Positions 1 through 7,671 of a DNA stretch of 21,944 nt are shown here, in pieces. The translations under genes and the position numbers were made by a program. The stretch spans positions 1 to 21,944 of the forward strand of contig JAFQWB010000036.1 in the NCBI GenBank assembly GCA_017407725.1. The letters run 5' to 3'. Origin of the DNA: Clostridia bacterium (lineage in GTDB: Bacteria; Bacillota_A; Clostridia; Oscillospirales; CAG-272). Below the pieces are notes generated by a model that did no database searches, had not been told where the DNA came from, and was given only the letters and a program-made list of their open reading frames with translations. Position 1 is the first letter of the stretch. Every line of letters starts with the position of its first letter.

Positions 1-225
1 GTGGGCGAAGAAAATACCGAGGAAGTATCTGATGAAAACTGCGAAGAGCCTTCCGAGGAAGAAAACGAGGAAGAAAACGAGGAAGAAAACGAGGAGGCTT
101 CATCAGAGCCTTCCGAAGAGGAAACCGAAGACACAAAAGAAAGCGCAGAAATCGCAGAAGCGATCACCGAGGATGCGCCCTTTGAGAGCGAGGATGCTGA
201 AAAGGAAGGAGAAGCGGAGATATGA
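1..225 (+). CDS. C-terminal acidic tail of a gene cut by the window edge
   Basis: The reading frame is open from the first base and ends in a TGA at 223-225 that overlaps the ATG of the next gene (ATGA). The 74 visible residues are almost entirely Glu, Ser, Asn, Asp, Ala and Pro, with no hydrophobic core, so this is a disordered, strongly negative tail and not a folded domain. The first codon is GTG, but no ribosome site can be seen because the window starts there. I read it as the 3' end of a longer gene. Glu-rich tails of this kind occur on several clostridial housekeeping proteins, for example DNA gyrase subunit A, but nothing here identifies the parent protein. The overlap with the YerC-like gene implies one transcript. 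Confidence 0.55.
   Translation: MGEENTEEVSDENCEEPSEEENEEENEEENEEASSEPSEEETEDTKESAEIAEAITEDAPFESEDAEKEGEAEI
55..94 (+). repeat. 12-bp in-frame tandem repeat, 3.3 copies
   Basis: The unit GAGGAAGAAAAC occurs three times in a row at 55-66, 67-78 and 79-90, followed by a partial fourth copy. Each unit encodes Glu-Glu-Glu-Asn, so copy-number change would lengthen or shorten the acidic tail without shifting the frame. Confidence 0.9.
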
Positions 226-527
226 GCGAAATGAAAAACGAGCGTTGCGATCTTCTTTTTGATGCCATTCTCTCGCTTAAAACACGTGAAGAGTGCTATA
301 AATTTTTCGAGGACATCTGCACCGTGCAGGAGCTTCAGGAAATGTCAAAGCGAATTCTTGGTGCGACCCTTCTCGATTCGGGAATGGTCTACACCGACAT
401 TGTAAAAAAGACAGGTCTTTCGACCGCAACCATAAGCAGGATCAACCGCTGTCTTTCTTACGGAAGCGGCGGCTACAGACTTGCCCTTGACAGACTCGGA
501 AAATCCGAGGAGAGTGAAGAAGAATGA
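222..527 (+). CDS. yerC: TrpR-like regulator, YerC/YecD family
   Basis: A 101-residue protein with the features of the YerC/YecD family, small DNA-binding proteins of Firmicutes related to the Trp repressor fold. The N-terminal half is helical (TREECYKFFEDICT, then VQELQEMSKR). A helix-turn-helix sits at about residues 56-77, with GLSTATISRINRCL as the recognition part, followed by the family-typical SYGSGGYRLAL. Length matches the family (about 95-105 residues). The start is the ATG that overlaps the previous stop; a GGAGAAG-type site lies just upstream in the acidic-tail coding sequence. The next gene starts inside this one (ATGA overlap at 524), so the genes are translationally coupled. 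The ligand and target genes are not known from the sequence. Confidence 0.88.
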   Translation: MSEMKNERCDLLFDAILSLKTREECYKFFEDICTVQELQEMSKRILGATLLDSGMVYTDIVKKTGLSTATISRINRCLSYGSGGYRLALDRLGKSEESEEE

Positions 528-1285
528 GCCACACCGAGCAATACGGCGTTTTCGCCTTTTACTATGACAGACTTATGAAGAGCCTTGTCGATTATGACGG
601 CTGGTACTTAGATCTCAAGGAGCTTCTTTTGGAAAATGGGCTTACCGACGGCAAGGATATTCTCGACATCGCGGCAGGAACGGGCGAATTTGCAAACCGA
701 TTTGCCCGCGACGGCTTTGGATCGATAGCAATTGACCTTTCGGGAGAAATGCTCTCGATAGCAAGAGAAAAGGCTTATTCCGAGGGAATAGAAAATCCCC
801 CTCTCTACATATGTCAGGATATGAAATCGCTTGACCTTTACGGAACGGTCGATGCGGCGGTCTGCTGTCTTGACGGATTCAACTATCTTAAAAATTACAG
901 CGAGCTTGAATGTGTTTTTGAAAGAGTGAGACTCTTTCTTTCGAAAGGTGCTCCCTTTATATTCGATATGAACACAAGATACAAATTTGAAAAGGTGCTT
1001 TCAAACAACACCTTTGTTTATGAGCTTGACTCGCTTTTCTGCACCTGGGAGAATTTCTACAACGAGAAAAGCTCGGTATGTCCCTCAAGACTTACCTTCT
1101 TTGCCGAAAATGATGACGGCACGTGGACACGCGAGGAGGAATTTCAGAAGGAACGCGCATTTGATGATAACAAGATAATAAAGCTCCTTCACAAATGCGG
1201 ATTTGAAGAGGTATCGGTATACTCTTCACTCAAAAAGGACGCCCCGACAGACACGGACGAGCGACACTTCTTCGTATGCAAATAA
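524..1285 (+). CDS. Class I SAM-dependent methyltransferase
   Basis: A 253-residue cytoplasmic protein with a Rossmann methyltransferase core. Motif I is ILDIAAGTGEFANRFA (about residues 46-61), the adenosine/ribose-binding acid is Asp71 at the end of the second strand (IAIDLS), and motif II/III is QDMKSLDL near 98-105. The motif IV region reads CCLDGFNYL (114-122), which resembles the YqeM-like small-molecule methyltransferase group common in Firmicutes. No nucleic-acid-binding domain is visible and the substrate cannot be assigned. The ATG overlaps the stop of the YerC-like gene by four bases, and a GAGGAGAG Shine-Dalgarno site lies in that gene's tail. A strong terminator follows six bases after the stop, so this is the last gene of the operon. 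Confidence 0.88.
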   Translation: MSHTEQYGVFAFYYDRLMKSLVDYDGWYLDLKELLLENGLTDGKDILDIAAGTGEFANRFARDGFGSIAIDLSGEMLSIAREKAYSEGIENPPLYICQDMKSLDLYGTVDAAVCCLDGFNYLKNYSELECVFERVRLFLSKGAPFIFDMNTRYKFEKVLSNNTFVYELDSLFCTWENFYNEKSSVCPSRLTFFAENDDGTWTREEEFQKERAFDDNKIIKLLHKCGFEEVSVYSSLKKDAPTDTDERHFFVCK

Positions 1286-1290
1286 AATAA

Positions 1291-1325
1291 AAAACCCGCT
1301 TTTGATTTTCAAAAGCGGGTTTTTG
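1291..1325. terminator. Bidirectional intrinsic terminator
   Basis: A 15-bp perfect stem (1291-1305 with 1309-1323) contains CCCGCTTTTGA and its complement around a three-base loop. A-tracts and T-tracts lie on the outer sides, so it can end transcription from both the methyltransferase operon (+) and the convergent mgsA (-). Confidence 0.92.
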
Positions 1326-1330
1326 TTTGG

Positions 1331-1795
1331 TTAAAGAGTTATCTTTCTGTTTTTGGATGCAAAGGCGTAATCCTTGCGCTCGTGCATATATTCATCGTCG
1401 AAAAGCGAGCTGTTGACTATGTAGTCTGCGGTAGCCTTGTTGTTGGCGATCGGAACGTCATAAACCTGAGCAATTCTGAGCAGAGCCTTAACGTCGGGAT
1501 CGTGAGGCTGAGAGGTAAGCGGGTCTGAGAAGAATATAACTATATCGATATCTCCCTCGGCAATTCTTGCGCCTATCTGCTGGTCACCGCCAAGAGGACC
1601 GCTGTTATATGCGTACACGCTGAGTCCCGTATACTTTTCAATTAAAGTTGCTGTTGTTCCCGTTCCGCAAAGAGTATTCTGCGAAAGAACGTTCTTGTTT
1701 ACGGCGCACCACTCAATAAGGTCGCCCTTCATGTTATCGTGAGCAATAAGGGCTATTCTTTTGTTCTTTTCAATTTTTCTTCTTACTGTATTCAT
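1331..1795 (-). CDS. mgsA: Methylglyoxal synthase
   Basis: A 154-residue protein, close to the 152 residues of the E. coli enzyme. It converts dihydroxyacetone phosphate to methylglyoxal and phosphate, a bypass of lower glycolysis used when phosphate is short. Active-site positions fall on the same numbers as in E. coli: His19 in IALIAHDNMK, Asp71 in SGPLGGDQQIGA, and His98 and Asp101 in DPLTSQPHDPDVKALLR. The phosphate-binding GTGTTATL loop is at about 44-51. The start is supported by an AAAGGATGA site eight bases upstream on the minus strand. It is transcribed alone, convergent with the methyltransferase operon and divergent from the decarboxylase operon. Confidence 0.96.
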   Translation of the reverse strand: MNTVRRKIEKNKRIALIAHDNMKGDLIEWCAVNKNVLSQNTLCGTGTTATLIEKYTGLSVYAYNSGPLGGDQQIGARIAEGDIDIVIFFSDPLTSQPHDPDVKALLRIAQVYDVPIANNKATADYIVNSSLFDDEYMHERKDYAFASKNRKITL

Positions 1796-1826
1796 TTATA
1801 TCATCCTTTTTCTTTTATCTGACTAT

Positions 1827-1858
1827 ATTATATAATGAACAAAGCTCTTTTTCTTGAA
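1827..1858 (-). promoter_or_regulatory. Possible mgsA promoter
   Basis: On the minus strand a TATAAT-like box (ATTATA at 1827-1832 on the plus strand) lies about 30 bases upstream of the mgsA start. The nearest -35-like sequence, TTCAAG (1853-1858), is 17 bases from an overlapping TTATAT box (1830-1835) but 20 from TATAAT. The -35 match is poor, so only the AT-rich -10 area is supported. Confidence 0.35.
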
Positions 1859-1974
1859 TTTTGTGTTAACATTTGAGAGGATTTTTACACCTTTTCGACA
1901 TTATTATCAAATTGTTTACAATTAGACAATGAACCCATAAAATTTATGTGATATCGTTATATATTAGAATGGGG

Positions 1975-2005
1975 GATAAGGGTTCGATTTTTGCAAAACC
2001 TTATC
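1975..2005 (+). promoter_or_regulatory. Leader hairpin upstream of the decarboxylase operon
   Basis: GATAAGG (1975-1981) pairs with CCTTATC (1999-2005) about 60 bases before the first gene of the operon. The stem is seven base pairs, extendable through GTT with AAC. There is no T-run after it and no recognised riboswitch class fits, so it may simply be 5' UTR structure. The rest of 1800-2060 is AT-rich with several possible -10 boxes (for example TATATT at 1960-1965) and no convincing -35 partner. Confidence 0.3.
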
Positions 2006-2065
2006 ACAAACCATCCATAAACTGTAAAAAATAAAAATTTAACATACAAAAGGAGAACTTGACTT

Positions 2066-2398
2066 ATGTGGCATTTAGGTAATCAGACGGTTGCCCTTGC
2101 CGAAGGAACCGGTAGCTTAAACGACTTTGTCGTTGCTCTTGTCGGATACCTTTCAATCTTTGCAGTTCTTACGGTAATTTACATTACCTGCCTTGTTATA
2201 GGTAAGGTAACGTCAAAGCCGAAGGCAAAGACAGTTAGTATCAAGACAGCAAGCGAAGCAACCGAGCCTGCGGTAAAGCCTCTTTCGGAGTTTGCAGACA
2301 GACGTGCTGCAGTTGCAGCCATAAGCGCTGCTATTGCCGAAGAGCTTGGCGAGGATGTATCAAGAATCAGAATCACATCAATCAAAAAAATCGGATAA
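2066..2398 (+). CDS. oadG: Na+-pumping decarboxylase gamma subunit (OadG-like)
   Basis: A 110-residue protein with one transmembrane helix at about residues 20-45 (LVGYLSIFAVLTVIYITCLV), a short charged linker and a cytoplasmic tail. The tail contains AAVAAISAAIAEELGEDVSRIRITSIKKIG, typical of gamma subunits in clostridial decarboxylases. In known enzymes the gamma subunit bridges the soluble alpha subunit and the membrane beta subunit. An AAAGGAGAA site 10 bases upstream fixes the ATG. It is the first gene of a four-gene operon (gamma, biotin carrier, beta, alpha). Gamma subunits are poorly conserved, so the assignment rests on size, topology and context as much as on sequence. Confidence 0.85.
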   Translation: MWHLGNQTVALAEGTGSLNDFVVALVGYLSIFAVLTVIYITCLVIGKVTSKPKAKTVSIKTASEATEPAVKPLSEFADRRAAVAAISAAIAEELGEDVSRIRITSIKKIG

Positions 2399-2438
2399 TT
2401 GCAGAATAACTGCGGAAAGGTATTTAAGGTATTTAATT

Positions 2439-2804
2439 ATGAAAACTTACAAGGTAACCGTTAACGGATCTGTATATGAGGTAACCGTTGAACTCACAAA
2501 CGAAACAGGATTTGCTACAGCTCCCGCAGCTTCTGCACCTGCAGCTGCTCCCGCTCCTGCAGCAGCACCCGCTACCGCTGCTCCCGCAGACGGCGCAAAG
2601 GTAAACGCTCCCCTTCCCGGAACAATTCTTTCCATCAACGCAAACGTTGGCGCATCGGTTAAGAAGGGTGACGTTCTTATGATACTCGAGGCACTCAAGA
2701 TGGAGAACGAGGTTCTCGCTCCCTGCGACGGAACAGTTAAGAGCGTTTCTGTTACAAAGGGTCAGAGTGTTGAAAGCGGCGCTCTTCTTTGCGTAATCGG
2801 CTAA
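2439..2804 (+). CDS. Biotin carrier protein of the decarboxylase (BCCP-type)
   Basis: A 121-residue protein in three parts: an N-terminal strand segment (MKTYKVTVNGSVYEVTVE), a flexible Ala/Pro linker at about 27-52, and a biotinyl/lipoyl domain. The biotinylation motif EALKMENEV contains the lysine that should carry biotin. Biotin shuttles carboxyl groups from the alpha carboxyltransferase to the beta membrane decarboxylase. I chose ATG 2439 over an upstream in-frame ATG at 2334 because the latter lies inside the gamma gene and adds 35 residues unlike any carrier; an AAGG site sits eight bases before 2439. In many enterobacterial enzymes this domain is fused to the alpha subunit; here it is a separate gene. 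Confidence 0.93.
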   Translation: MKTYKVTVNGSVYEVTVELTNETGFATAPAASAPAAAPAPAAAPATAAPADGAKVNAPLPGTILSINANVGASVKKGDVLMILEALKMENEVLAPCDGTVKSVSVTKGQSVESGALLCVIG

Positions 2805-2818
2805 GAGGGTAGACCGAT

Positions 2819-4051
2819 ATGGGTATACTCAAAAACTTTTTACAGACAACGGGCATTGCCGAGCTTGTAGAGTCGCCCCTTTCTATCATAATGATAGCTA
2901 TTTCGTGCGTACTTCTCTATCTCGGAATCGTTAAGAAATACGAGCCCCTTCTTCTCATACCGATTGCAACCGGTATGCTTCTCACAAACCTTCCCGGAAT
3001 TGATATGTATCATTCCGAAATATTTGCTTGCACAGATGAATTCCTTGCGACTCATCCCGAATATATAGGCGATGCAATCGCTCACGGAATCAACTTCACA
3101 GAGCTTGCAAATAACGGCGGTCTTCTTGACTTCCTCTATCTCGGAGTTAAGCTCAACATCTATCCCTTTATTATCTTTATGGGAATAGGTGCAATGACAG
3201 ACTTCTCTCCCCTTATTTCAAACCCCAAGAGCCTTCTTCTCGGAGCTGCCGCACAGCTTGGTATATTCATTACATACCTCGGCGCACGCTTCTTTGATTT
3301 CATAGGTCTTATCGACTTCTCACAGCTTCAGGCAGCTGCTATCGGAATTATCGGCGGAGCTGACGGCCCTACATCGATATTCTTATCGTCAAAGCTCGCA
3401 CCCGAGCTTCTCGCTCCCATTGCGATCGCGGCATATTCCTATATGGCGCTCGTTCCGCTTATTCAGCCGCCTATTATGAGACTTCTTACAACAAAGAAGG
3501 AAAGACAGATCAAGATGACACAGCTTCGCCCCGTTTCCAAAACAGAGCGCATAATCTTCCCCATCTCGATCATCATTATCACATTTATACTTCTCCCCTC
3601 CGCAGTTCCGCTCGTAGGTGCTCTTATGTTCGGTAACATTCTTAAGGAGTCGGGAGTTTGCGAAAGACTCAGCCAGACACTTCAGAACGAGCTTCTCAAC
3701 ATCGTTACGATATTCCTCGGAATCTCTGTTGGTGCTACAGCAGTTGCAAGCAACTTCTTAAAGCCCCAGACTCTCGGAATAATTGCTCTCGGTCTTGTTG
3801 CATTCTCACTCTCGTCCGCAGGCGGCGTTCTCTTTGCAAAGCTTATGAACCTCTTCTCGAAGAACAAGATCAACCCCCTTATCGGAAGCGCAGGCGTATC
3901 TGCAGTTCCTATGGCGGCTCGTGTTTCTCAGAAGGTGGGACAGGAAGAGGATCCCTCCAACTTCCTTCTTATGCACGCTATGGGCCCCAACGTTGCAGGT
4001 GTTATAGGATCTGCGGTTGCGGCAGGTATATTCCTCAGCATCTTCGCATAA
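2819..4051 (+). CDS. oadB: Na+-translocating decarboxylase beta subunit (OadB)
   Basis: A 410-residue multi-pass membrane protein that decarboxylates carboxybiotin and exports Na+. The family signature [20 protein letters not shown] is at about residues 176-195, and Asp182 corresponds to the essential membrane aspartate of known beta subunits. Further family stretches are [18 protein letters not shown] (206-223), [16 protein letters not shown], and [21 protein letters not shown] near the C-terminus. Residues 60-100 form a short extra soluble loop before the conserved core, which is a variable region in the family. The gene starts 14 bases after the carrier with an AGAGGG site. Beta subunits for oxaloacetate, methylmalonyl-CoA and glutaconyl-CoA are very similar, so substrate is decided by the alpha gene. 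Confidence 0.95.
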   Translation: MGILKNFLQTTGIAELVESPLSIIMIAISCVLLYLGIVKKYEPLLLIPIATGMLLTNLPGIDMYHSEIFACTDEFLATHPEYIGDAIAHGINFTELANNGGLLDFLYLGVKLNIYPFIIFMGIGAMTDFSPLISNPKSLLLGAAAQLGIFITYLGARFFDFIGLIDFSQLQAAAIGIIGGADGPTSIFLSSKLAPELLAPIAIAAYSYMALVPLIQPPIMRLLTTKKERQIKMTQLRPVSKTERIIFPISIIIITFILLPSAVPLVGALMFGNILKESGVCERLSQTLQNELLNIVTIFLGISVGATAVASNFLKPQTLGIIALGLVAFSLSSAGGVLFAKLMNLFSKNKINPLIGSAGVSAVPMAARVSQKVGQEEDPSNFLLMHAMGPNVAGVIGSAVAAGIFLSIFA

Positions 4052-4079
4052 GAAAGTCCAACAGAAAGGATATTAGATC

Positions 4080-5480
4080 ATGGCAAATAAATTACTTATT
4101 ACAGATACCATTCTTCGTGACGCTCATCAGTCCCAGGCAGCTACACGTATGAGAGTTGAGGATATGCTCCCCGCATGTAAGACTCTCAACGAGATGGGAT
4201 ACTGGTCGCTTGAGTGCTGGGGCGGTGCAACCTTCGACTCCTGCATGAGATTCCTTGGAGAAGATCCGTGGGAAAGACTCCGCACGTTAAAGCGCGCTCT
4301 TCCCGACACAAAGCTCCAGATGCTCTTCAGAGGTCAGAACATTCTCGGCTACAAGCACTATGCTGACGACGTTGTTGAAGGATTTGTTAAAAAGTCCATC
4401 GAAAACGGAATTGACGTTATCAGAATCTTCGACGCGCTTAACGACGTAAGAAACCTTGAAGCGGCAATCAAGTACACAAAGCAGTACGGCGGTATCTGTG
4501 AAGCCGCAATGAGCTACACAAAGAGCCCCGTTCACGACATTGATTATTTCGTTGACCTTGCTATCGAATTTGAAAACAAGGGCGCAGACGTTATTTGTAT
4601 CAAGGACATGGCAAACCTCCTTCTCCCTTACGAGGCTTTCGAGCTTGTTACAGCTCTTAAGAAGAAGGTTTCGGTTCCGATCCACCTTCACACTCACAAC
4701 ACCACAGGTACGGGTGATATGACATACCTTATGGCGGCTATGGCAGGCGTTGACATTGTTGACACCGCACTTTCGCCTCTCGCAAACGGTACTTCACAGC
4801 CCTCTACCGAGGCTCTTGTTGCAACCCTCAAGGGTACAGAGCGTGACACCGGTCTTGATCTTTCAAAGCTTGCTGATGCTGCCGCACACTTCAGAGGTGT
4901 TGCAGGAAAGCTTAAGGATGCAGGAATTCTCGACCCCAAGGTGCTCAGCGTTGATACAAACACTCTTCTCTACCAGGTTCCCGGCGGAATGCTTTCAAAC
5001 CTTCTTTCTCAGCTCAAGCAGGCAAACGCCTCCGACAAGTTCTACGAGGTTCTTGAAGAGGTTCCGAGAGTTCGTGAGGACTTCGGTTATCCTCCGCTTG
5101 TAACACCTACCAGCCAGATCGTCGGAACTCAGGCAGTTCTTAACGTTCTCACAGGCAAGAGATACTCCACCTTCACCAAGGAGTCCAAGGGTGTTCTCAG
5201 AGGAGAATACGGAAGACTTCCCGCTCCCGTTAACGAGGAAGTAAGAAAGGCGGCTCTCGGCGATGCAGAGATAATTACCTGCCGTCCTGCAGACCTTCTT
5301 TCCCCCGAGCTTGCAAAGTACACCGAAGAAGCAGGCGATCTTGCAAGATGCGAGGAGGATGTACTTTCCTACGCGCTCTTCCCCTCTGTTGCACAGAAGT
5401 TCCTTGCAGAGAGAAACAAGAAGCTTGACAGAAAGGATAACCCCGTAATCGAGCTCTTCGTTGAAGACATAACAGAATAA
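4080..5480 (+). CDS. oadA: Oxaloacetate decarboxylase alpha subunit / pyruvate carboxylase subunit B-type carboxyltransferase
   Basis: A 466-residue biotin-dependent carboxyltransferase of the HMGL-like/PycB type. It is expected to move the carboxyl group of oxaloacetate to biotin, giving pyruvate. Metal and catalytic residues are visible: Asp14 in DTILRDAHQS, the lysine expected to be carbamylated (Lys175) in CIKDMANLL, and His204/His206 in HLHTHNTTGTGD. The protein stops before the biotinyl domain present in the roughly 590-residue fused alpha subunits, which agrees with the separate carrier gene upstream. The alpha type rules out methylmalonyl-CoA and glutaconyl-CoA decarboxylases, whose alpha subunits belong to another fold family. 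An AGAAAGGA site precedes the ATG, and a terminator follows directly. Confidence 0.93.
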   Translation: MANKLLITDTILRDAHQSQAATRMRVEDMLPACKTLNEMGYWSLECWGGATFDSCMRFLGEDPWERLRTLKRALPDTKLQMLFRGQNILGYKHYADDVVEGFVKKSIENGIDVIRIFDALNDVRNLEAAIKYTKQYGGICEAAMSYTKSPVHDIDYFVDLAIEFENKGADVICIKDMANLLLPYEAFELVTALKKKVSVPIHLHTHNTTGTGDMTYLMAAMAGVDIVDTALSPLANGTSQPSTEALVATLKGTERDTGLDLSKLADAAAHFRGVAGKLKDAGILDPKVLSVDTNTLLYQVPGGMLSNLLSQLKQANASDKFYEVLEEVPRVREDFGYPPLVTPTSQIVGTQAVLNVLTGKRYSTFTKESKGVLRGEYGRLPAPVNEEVRKAALGDAEIITCRPADLLSPELAKYTEEAGDLARCEEDVLSYALFPSVAQKFLAERNKKLDRKDNPVIELFVEDITE

Positions 5481-5517
5481 AAAAAAATCGGCAAGTTTTC
5501 ACTTGCCGATTTTTTTG
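5481..5517. terminator. Bidirectional intrinsic terminator
   Basis: A ten-base-pair perfect stem (5487-5496 with 5501-5510, ATCGGCAAGT) closes a TTTC loop, with seven A's before it and seven T's after it. It lies between the convergent decarboxylase operon (+) and the biotin ligase gene (-) and suits both. Confidence 0.93.
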
Positions 5518-5521
5518 TTTG

Positions 5522-6226
5522 TCAGTATAAGACCTCACCCGACACAAGACAGAGAGCATTTCCTTCTTCGTCCTCACATACAAGTGAGCCGTCGTTATCA
5601 ACACCGAGAATTTTAACGGTTTTCTTTTCTCCGCTTCTGTAATCGGAAACCTCGGCGACCTTTCCGATCATAAGCATATTTTTTCTGTAAAGCTCCATAA
5701 GCTCATCAGAATTCCTCGAGAGATTTTCGCAAAGCCCCGACAGAATAAGCTTTATAAGAACATCCTTATCGCCCATATATCCGATAGCCGTGGCCTTGTT
5801 CTTTATTTCGTCGGGAAAACCACCCTCGGGAGAGATCAGATTTACCCCGATTCCGACAATTATTCTTTCAATTTCTCCGTTTTTTGTTTTAGCCTCGGTA
5901 AGTATTCCCGCCGCCTTTTTTCCGCTATACAGAATATCGTTTACCCATTTTATTCCAACCTCAAATCCGAGCGATGCAAGGGCTTCTCTGAGCGATACTG
6001 CGGCGGCAAAGGTGACGAGCGGCAGAGTGCATTTCACACGTGAGGGATCAAGCAGTACCGACATATAAAGTCCGCCGCCCTCGGAATAAAAGCTTCTGCC
6101 CATTCTGCCCCTTCCCGAGGTCTGCCTTTCGGCGACTATACATTCAAGGTGCGAGAATTCGCCAAGCTCCGCCGCCTTTGTATTTGTTGATAAAAGCTCG
6201 CTGTATTTCGTTATTTTATATTCCAT
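5522..6226 (-). CDS. birA: Biotin-[carboxylase] ligase, single-domain
   Basis: A 234-residue biotin-protein ligase that activates biotin with ATP and attaches it to the acceptor lysine of carrier domains. The biotin/ATP loop GRGRMGR is at 38-44, the KWVND motif at 93-97, GKKAAGIL at 102-109 and VGIGVNL at 124-130, followed by the small C-terminal SH3-like domain. There is no N-terminal helix-turn-helix, so this is the monofunctional class and should not repress biotin genes as E. coli BirA does. The ATG has a GGGAGG site six bases upstream. Its place directly beside the biotin-dependent decarboxylase operon suggests that the carrier encoded at 2439-2804 is a main substrate. Confidence 0.95.
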   Translation of the reverse strand: MEYKITKYSELLSTNTKAAELGEFSHLECIVAERQTSGRGRMGRSFYSEGGGLYMSVLLDPSRVKCTLPLVTFAAAVSLREALASLGFEVGIKWVNDILYSGKKAAGILTEAKTKNGEIERIIVGIGVNLISPEGGFPDEIKNKATAIGYMGDKDVLIKLILSGLCENLSRNSDELMELYRKNMLMIGKVAEVSDYRSGEKKTVKILGVDNDGSLVCEDEEGNALCLVSGEVLY

Positions 6227-6263
6227 ATTTCCTCCCGCCGGTATCGGTTTACTTGTCGTTTTT

Positions 6264-6292
6264 ATAATAGCATATTACTTAACAGATTTCAA
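6264..6292 (-). promoter_or_regulatory. birA promoter
   Basis: On the minus strand a TTGAAA -35 box (plus strand 6287-6292) and a TATTAT -10 box (6264-6269) are separated by exactly 17 bases. The -10 box is about 38 bases upstream of the start codon. This is the best sigma-A-type promoter seen in the window. Confidence 0.7.
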
Positions 6293-6337
6293 GACGTCAT
6301 ATTAACTTTTATTCATTATGAGTTCATATCCTTGTTA

Positions 6338-6343
6338 TATAAT
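6338..6343 (+). promoter_or_regulatory. -10 box for the UroD-family gene
   Basis: A perfect TATAAT lies 32 bases upstream of the ATG, pointing toward the UroD-family gene. A weak CATTAT (6314-6319) is 18 bases further up, so the -35 element is poor and an activator may be needed. The interval 6227-6375 carries divergent promoters. Confidence 0.45.
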
Positions 6344-6375
6344 GTCTTCATCAAGAATATAAGAGGTTACTTATT

Positions 6376-7491
6376 ATGATCTGGGACAGAGAAAGATATA
6401 TAGCGCACACCCTCTTTGAGGATACGGGCAGAGAAATGTTCTGCGAGCTGTTCGGACCGCTTCACGCTCTCGAATCCGAGTGGCGAGACCAGGGTGCGTC
6501 TGAAGCCGAAATTGCAATGAAGGCTTTTGACTGGGATTTTGTTCCCGTCACATGGCTTCACGGAAACACGGGCGCGATAACGGGCATCAAGCCTTATACT
6601 ATAAGCGAAACTCCCGAGGTCGTTCTCGGATATGATCATTACGGAAGACACAACAAGCTTGTTAAAGCGTCTGCTACCATTCCCCTTCCGCTTGATCATC
6701 CCGTAAAGGATTTTGACGATTGGATGAAGGTAAAGCATTGGTATGCCTATTCCGATAACAGAATAAACCGCGAAAAGCTTGAAATTCAGAAAAATCTGCG
6801 TGAGGGTCAGTGGCTTACCGCACTTACTATCCCCGGTGCATTTGACGAGCCCCGTCAGCTTCTCGGCGAGGCGGAAGCCTGCATTGCTTGCTACGAAGAG
6901 CCCGAAATGCTTCACGATATGTTAAATACCTTTGCCGAAAACGCCATCCGCGTTATCGAAGAGGTTGGAAGCAGAGTTACCATCGACTGTCTTTTCGTTC
7001 ACGAGGATATGGCAGGAAAATCAGGACCTCTCTTCGGCCCCTCACAGATTCAGGAATTCTTTAAGCCATACTATCAGAAGGTATGGGATGCCGCAAGAGC
7101 ATACGGCGCAAGACTCTTCTCTATGGACAGCGACGGTGATATGTCACCCATTCTCGGTGATCTTATAGAGTGCGGAATAAACTGCATTCATCCCGTTGAG
7201 CCGGTTGGCGGCAACGATATGGTAGAGCTTCGTAAAAAATACAAAAACAAGATCGCATTCAAGGGCGGAATTAATAAATTCGCTCTTCTTGAGGGAAAAG
7301 AAGCTGTCAGAAAAGAGCTTGAGTACCGCCTTGCTCCTCACCTTATGAAGGGCGGCACGGTGTTTGCTCTTGACCACCGCATTCCCAACGGAGTGCATAT
7401 CGATACCTACCGCTACTACGTAAACCTCGGACGCGAAATGCTCGGGCTTGAGCCTATTTCGGGCGAGGGCTGGGCAAGAATGGCATTCTGA
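6376..7491 (+). CDS. Uroporphyrinogen decarboxylase family protein
   Basis: A 371-residue TIM-barrel protein of the URO-D/methyltransferase superfamily. Family-like stretches include the N-terminal RERYIAHTLFED, PGAFDEPRQLLG, the DIxxEDMA-like LFVHEDMAGKSGPLFGP, the metal-site-like INCIHPVEPVGG (His272) and the C-terminal FALDHRIPNGVHIDTYRYYV. It does not look like the haem-pathway HemE, and no other haem gene is near. In anaerobes such orphan members are often corrinoid- or cofactor-linked methyltransferase relatives, but no corrinoid protein gene is adjacent. The ATG follows an AAGAGGT site. It is a one-gene unit between its own -10 box and a strong terminator. The substrate is unknown. Confidence 0.85.
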   Translation: MIWDRERYIAHTLFEDTGREMFCELFGPLHALESEWRDQGASEAEIAMKAFDWDFVPVTWLHGNTGAITGIKPYTISETPEVVLGYDHYGRHNKLVKASATIPLPLDHPVKDFDDWMKVKHWYAYSDNRINREKLEIQKNLREGQWLTALTIPGAFDEPRQLLGEAEACIACYEEPEMLHDMLNTFAENAIRVIEEVGSRVTIDCLFVHEDMAGKSGPLFGPSQIQEFFKPYYQKVWDAARAYGARLFSMDSDGDMSPILGDLIECGINCIHPVEPVGGNDMVELRKKYKNKIAFKGGINKFALLEGKEAVRKELEYRLAPHLMKGGTVFALDHRIPNGVHIDTYRYYVNLGREMLGLEPISGEGWARMAF

Positions 7492-7512
7492 TTAAAATAA
7501 GATAAATATAGT

Positions 7513-7545
7513 AAAGGCGTCTTGCGAGAGCAAGACGCCTTTTTG
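7513..7545 (+). terminator. Intrinsic terminator of the UroD-family gene
   Basis: A perfect 13-bp stem, AAAGGCGTCTTGC at 7513-7525 with its complement at 7530-7542, closes a four-base loop and is followed by a short T run. Confidence 0.92.
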
Positions 7546-7595
7546 CTGTTTTGCAGAGCACAATGCCATAGAACGGAAAACGGAAGCCTACATAT

Positions 7596-7646
7596 ACGTG
7601 TCTATCCTTAAGCATTCGCAAAGCGAATGCTTAAGGATAGACACGT
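7596..7646. repeat. 24-bp perfect inverted repeat (long hairpin)
   Basis: Arms 7596-7619 and 7623-7646 are perfectly complementary around a three-base AAA centre. There is no T-run on either side, so it does not read as a terminator. The right arm (7623-7644) recurs in inverted orientation at 8017-8038 with one mismatch, so the arm is a mobile or recombining unit and not a one-off structure. Confidence 0.9.
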
Positions 7647-7671
7647 GGGGCAATATCTTGCAGTATTATTC

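Noticed and set aside
1860..2060. Riboswitch in the leader of the decarboxylase operon
   Set aside because: Only one seven-base stem is visible and no conserved core of a known class is recognised.
2334..2438. Upstream in-frame ATG that would lengthen the biotin carrier by 35 residues
   Set aside because: The extra segment lies inside the gamma-subunit gene, is unlike carrier proteins, and a better spaced ribosome site precedes ATG 2439.
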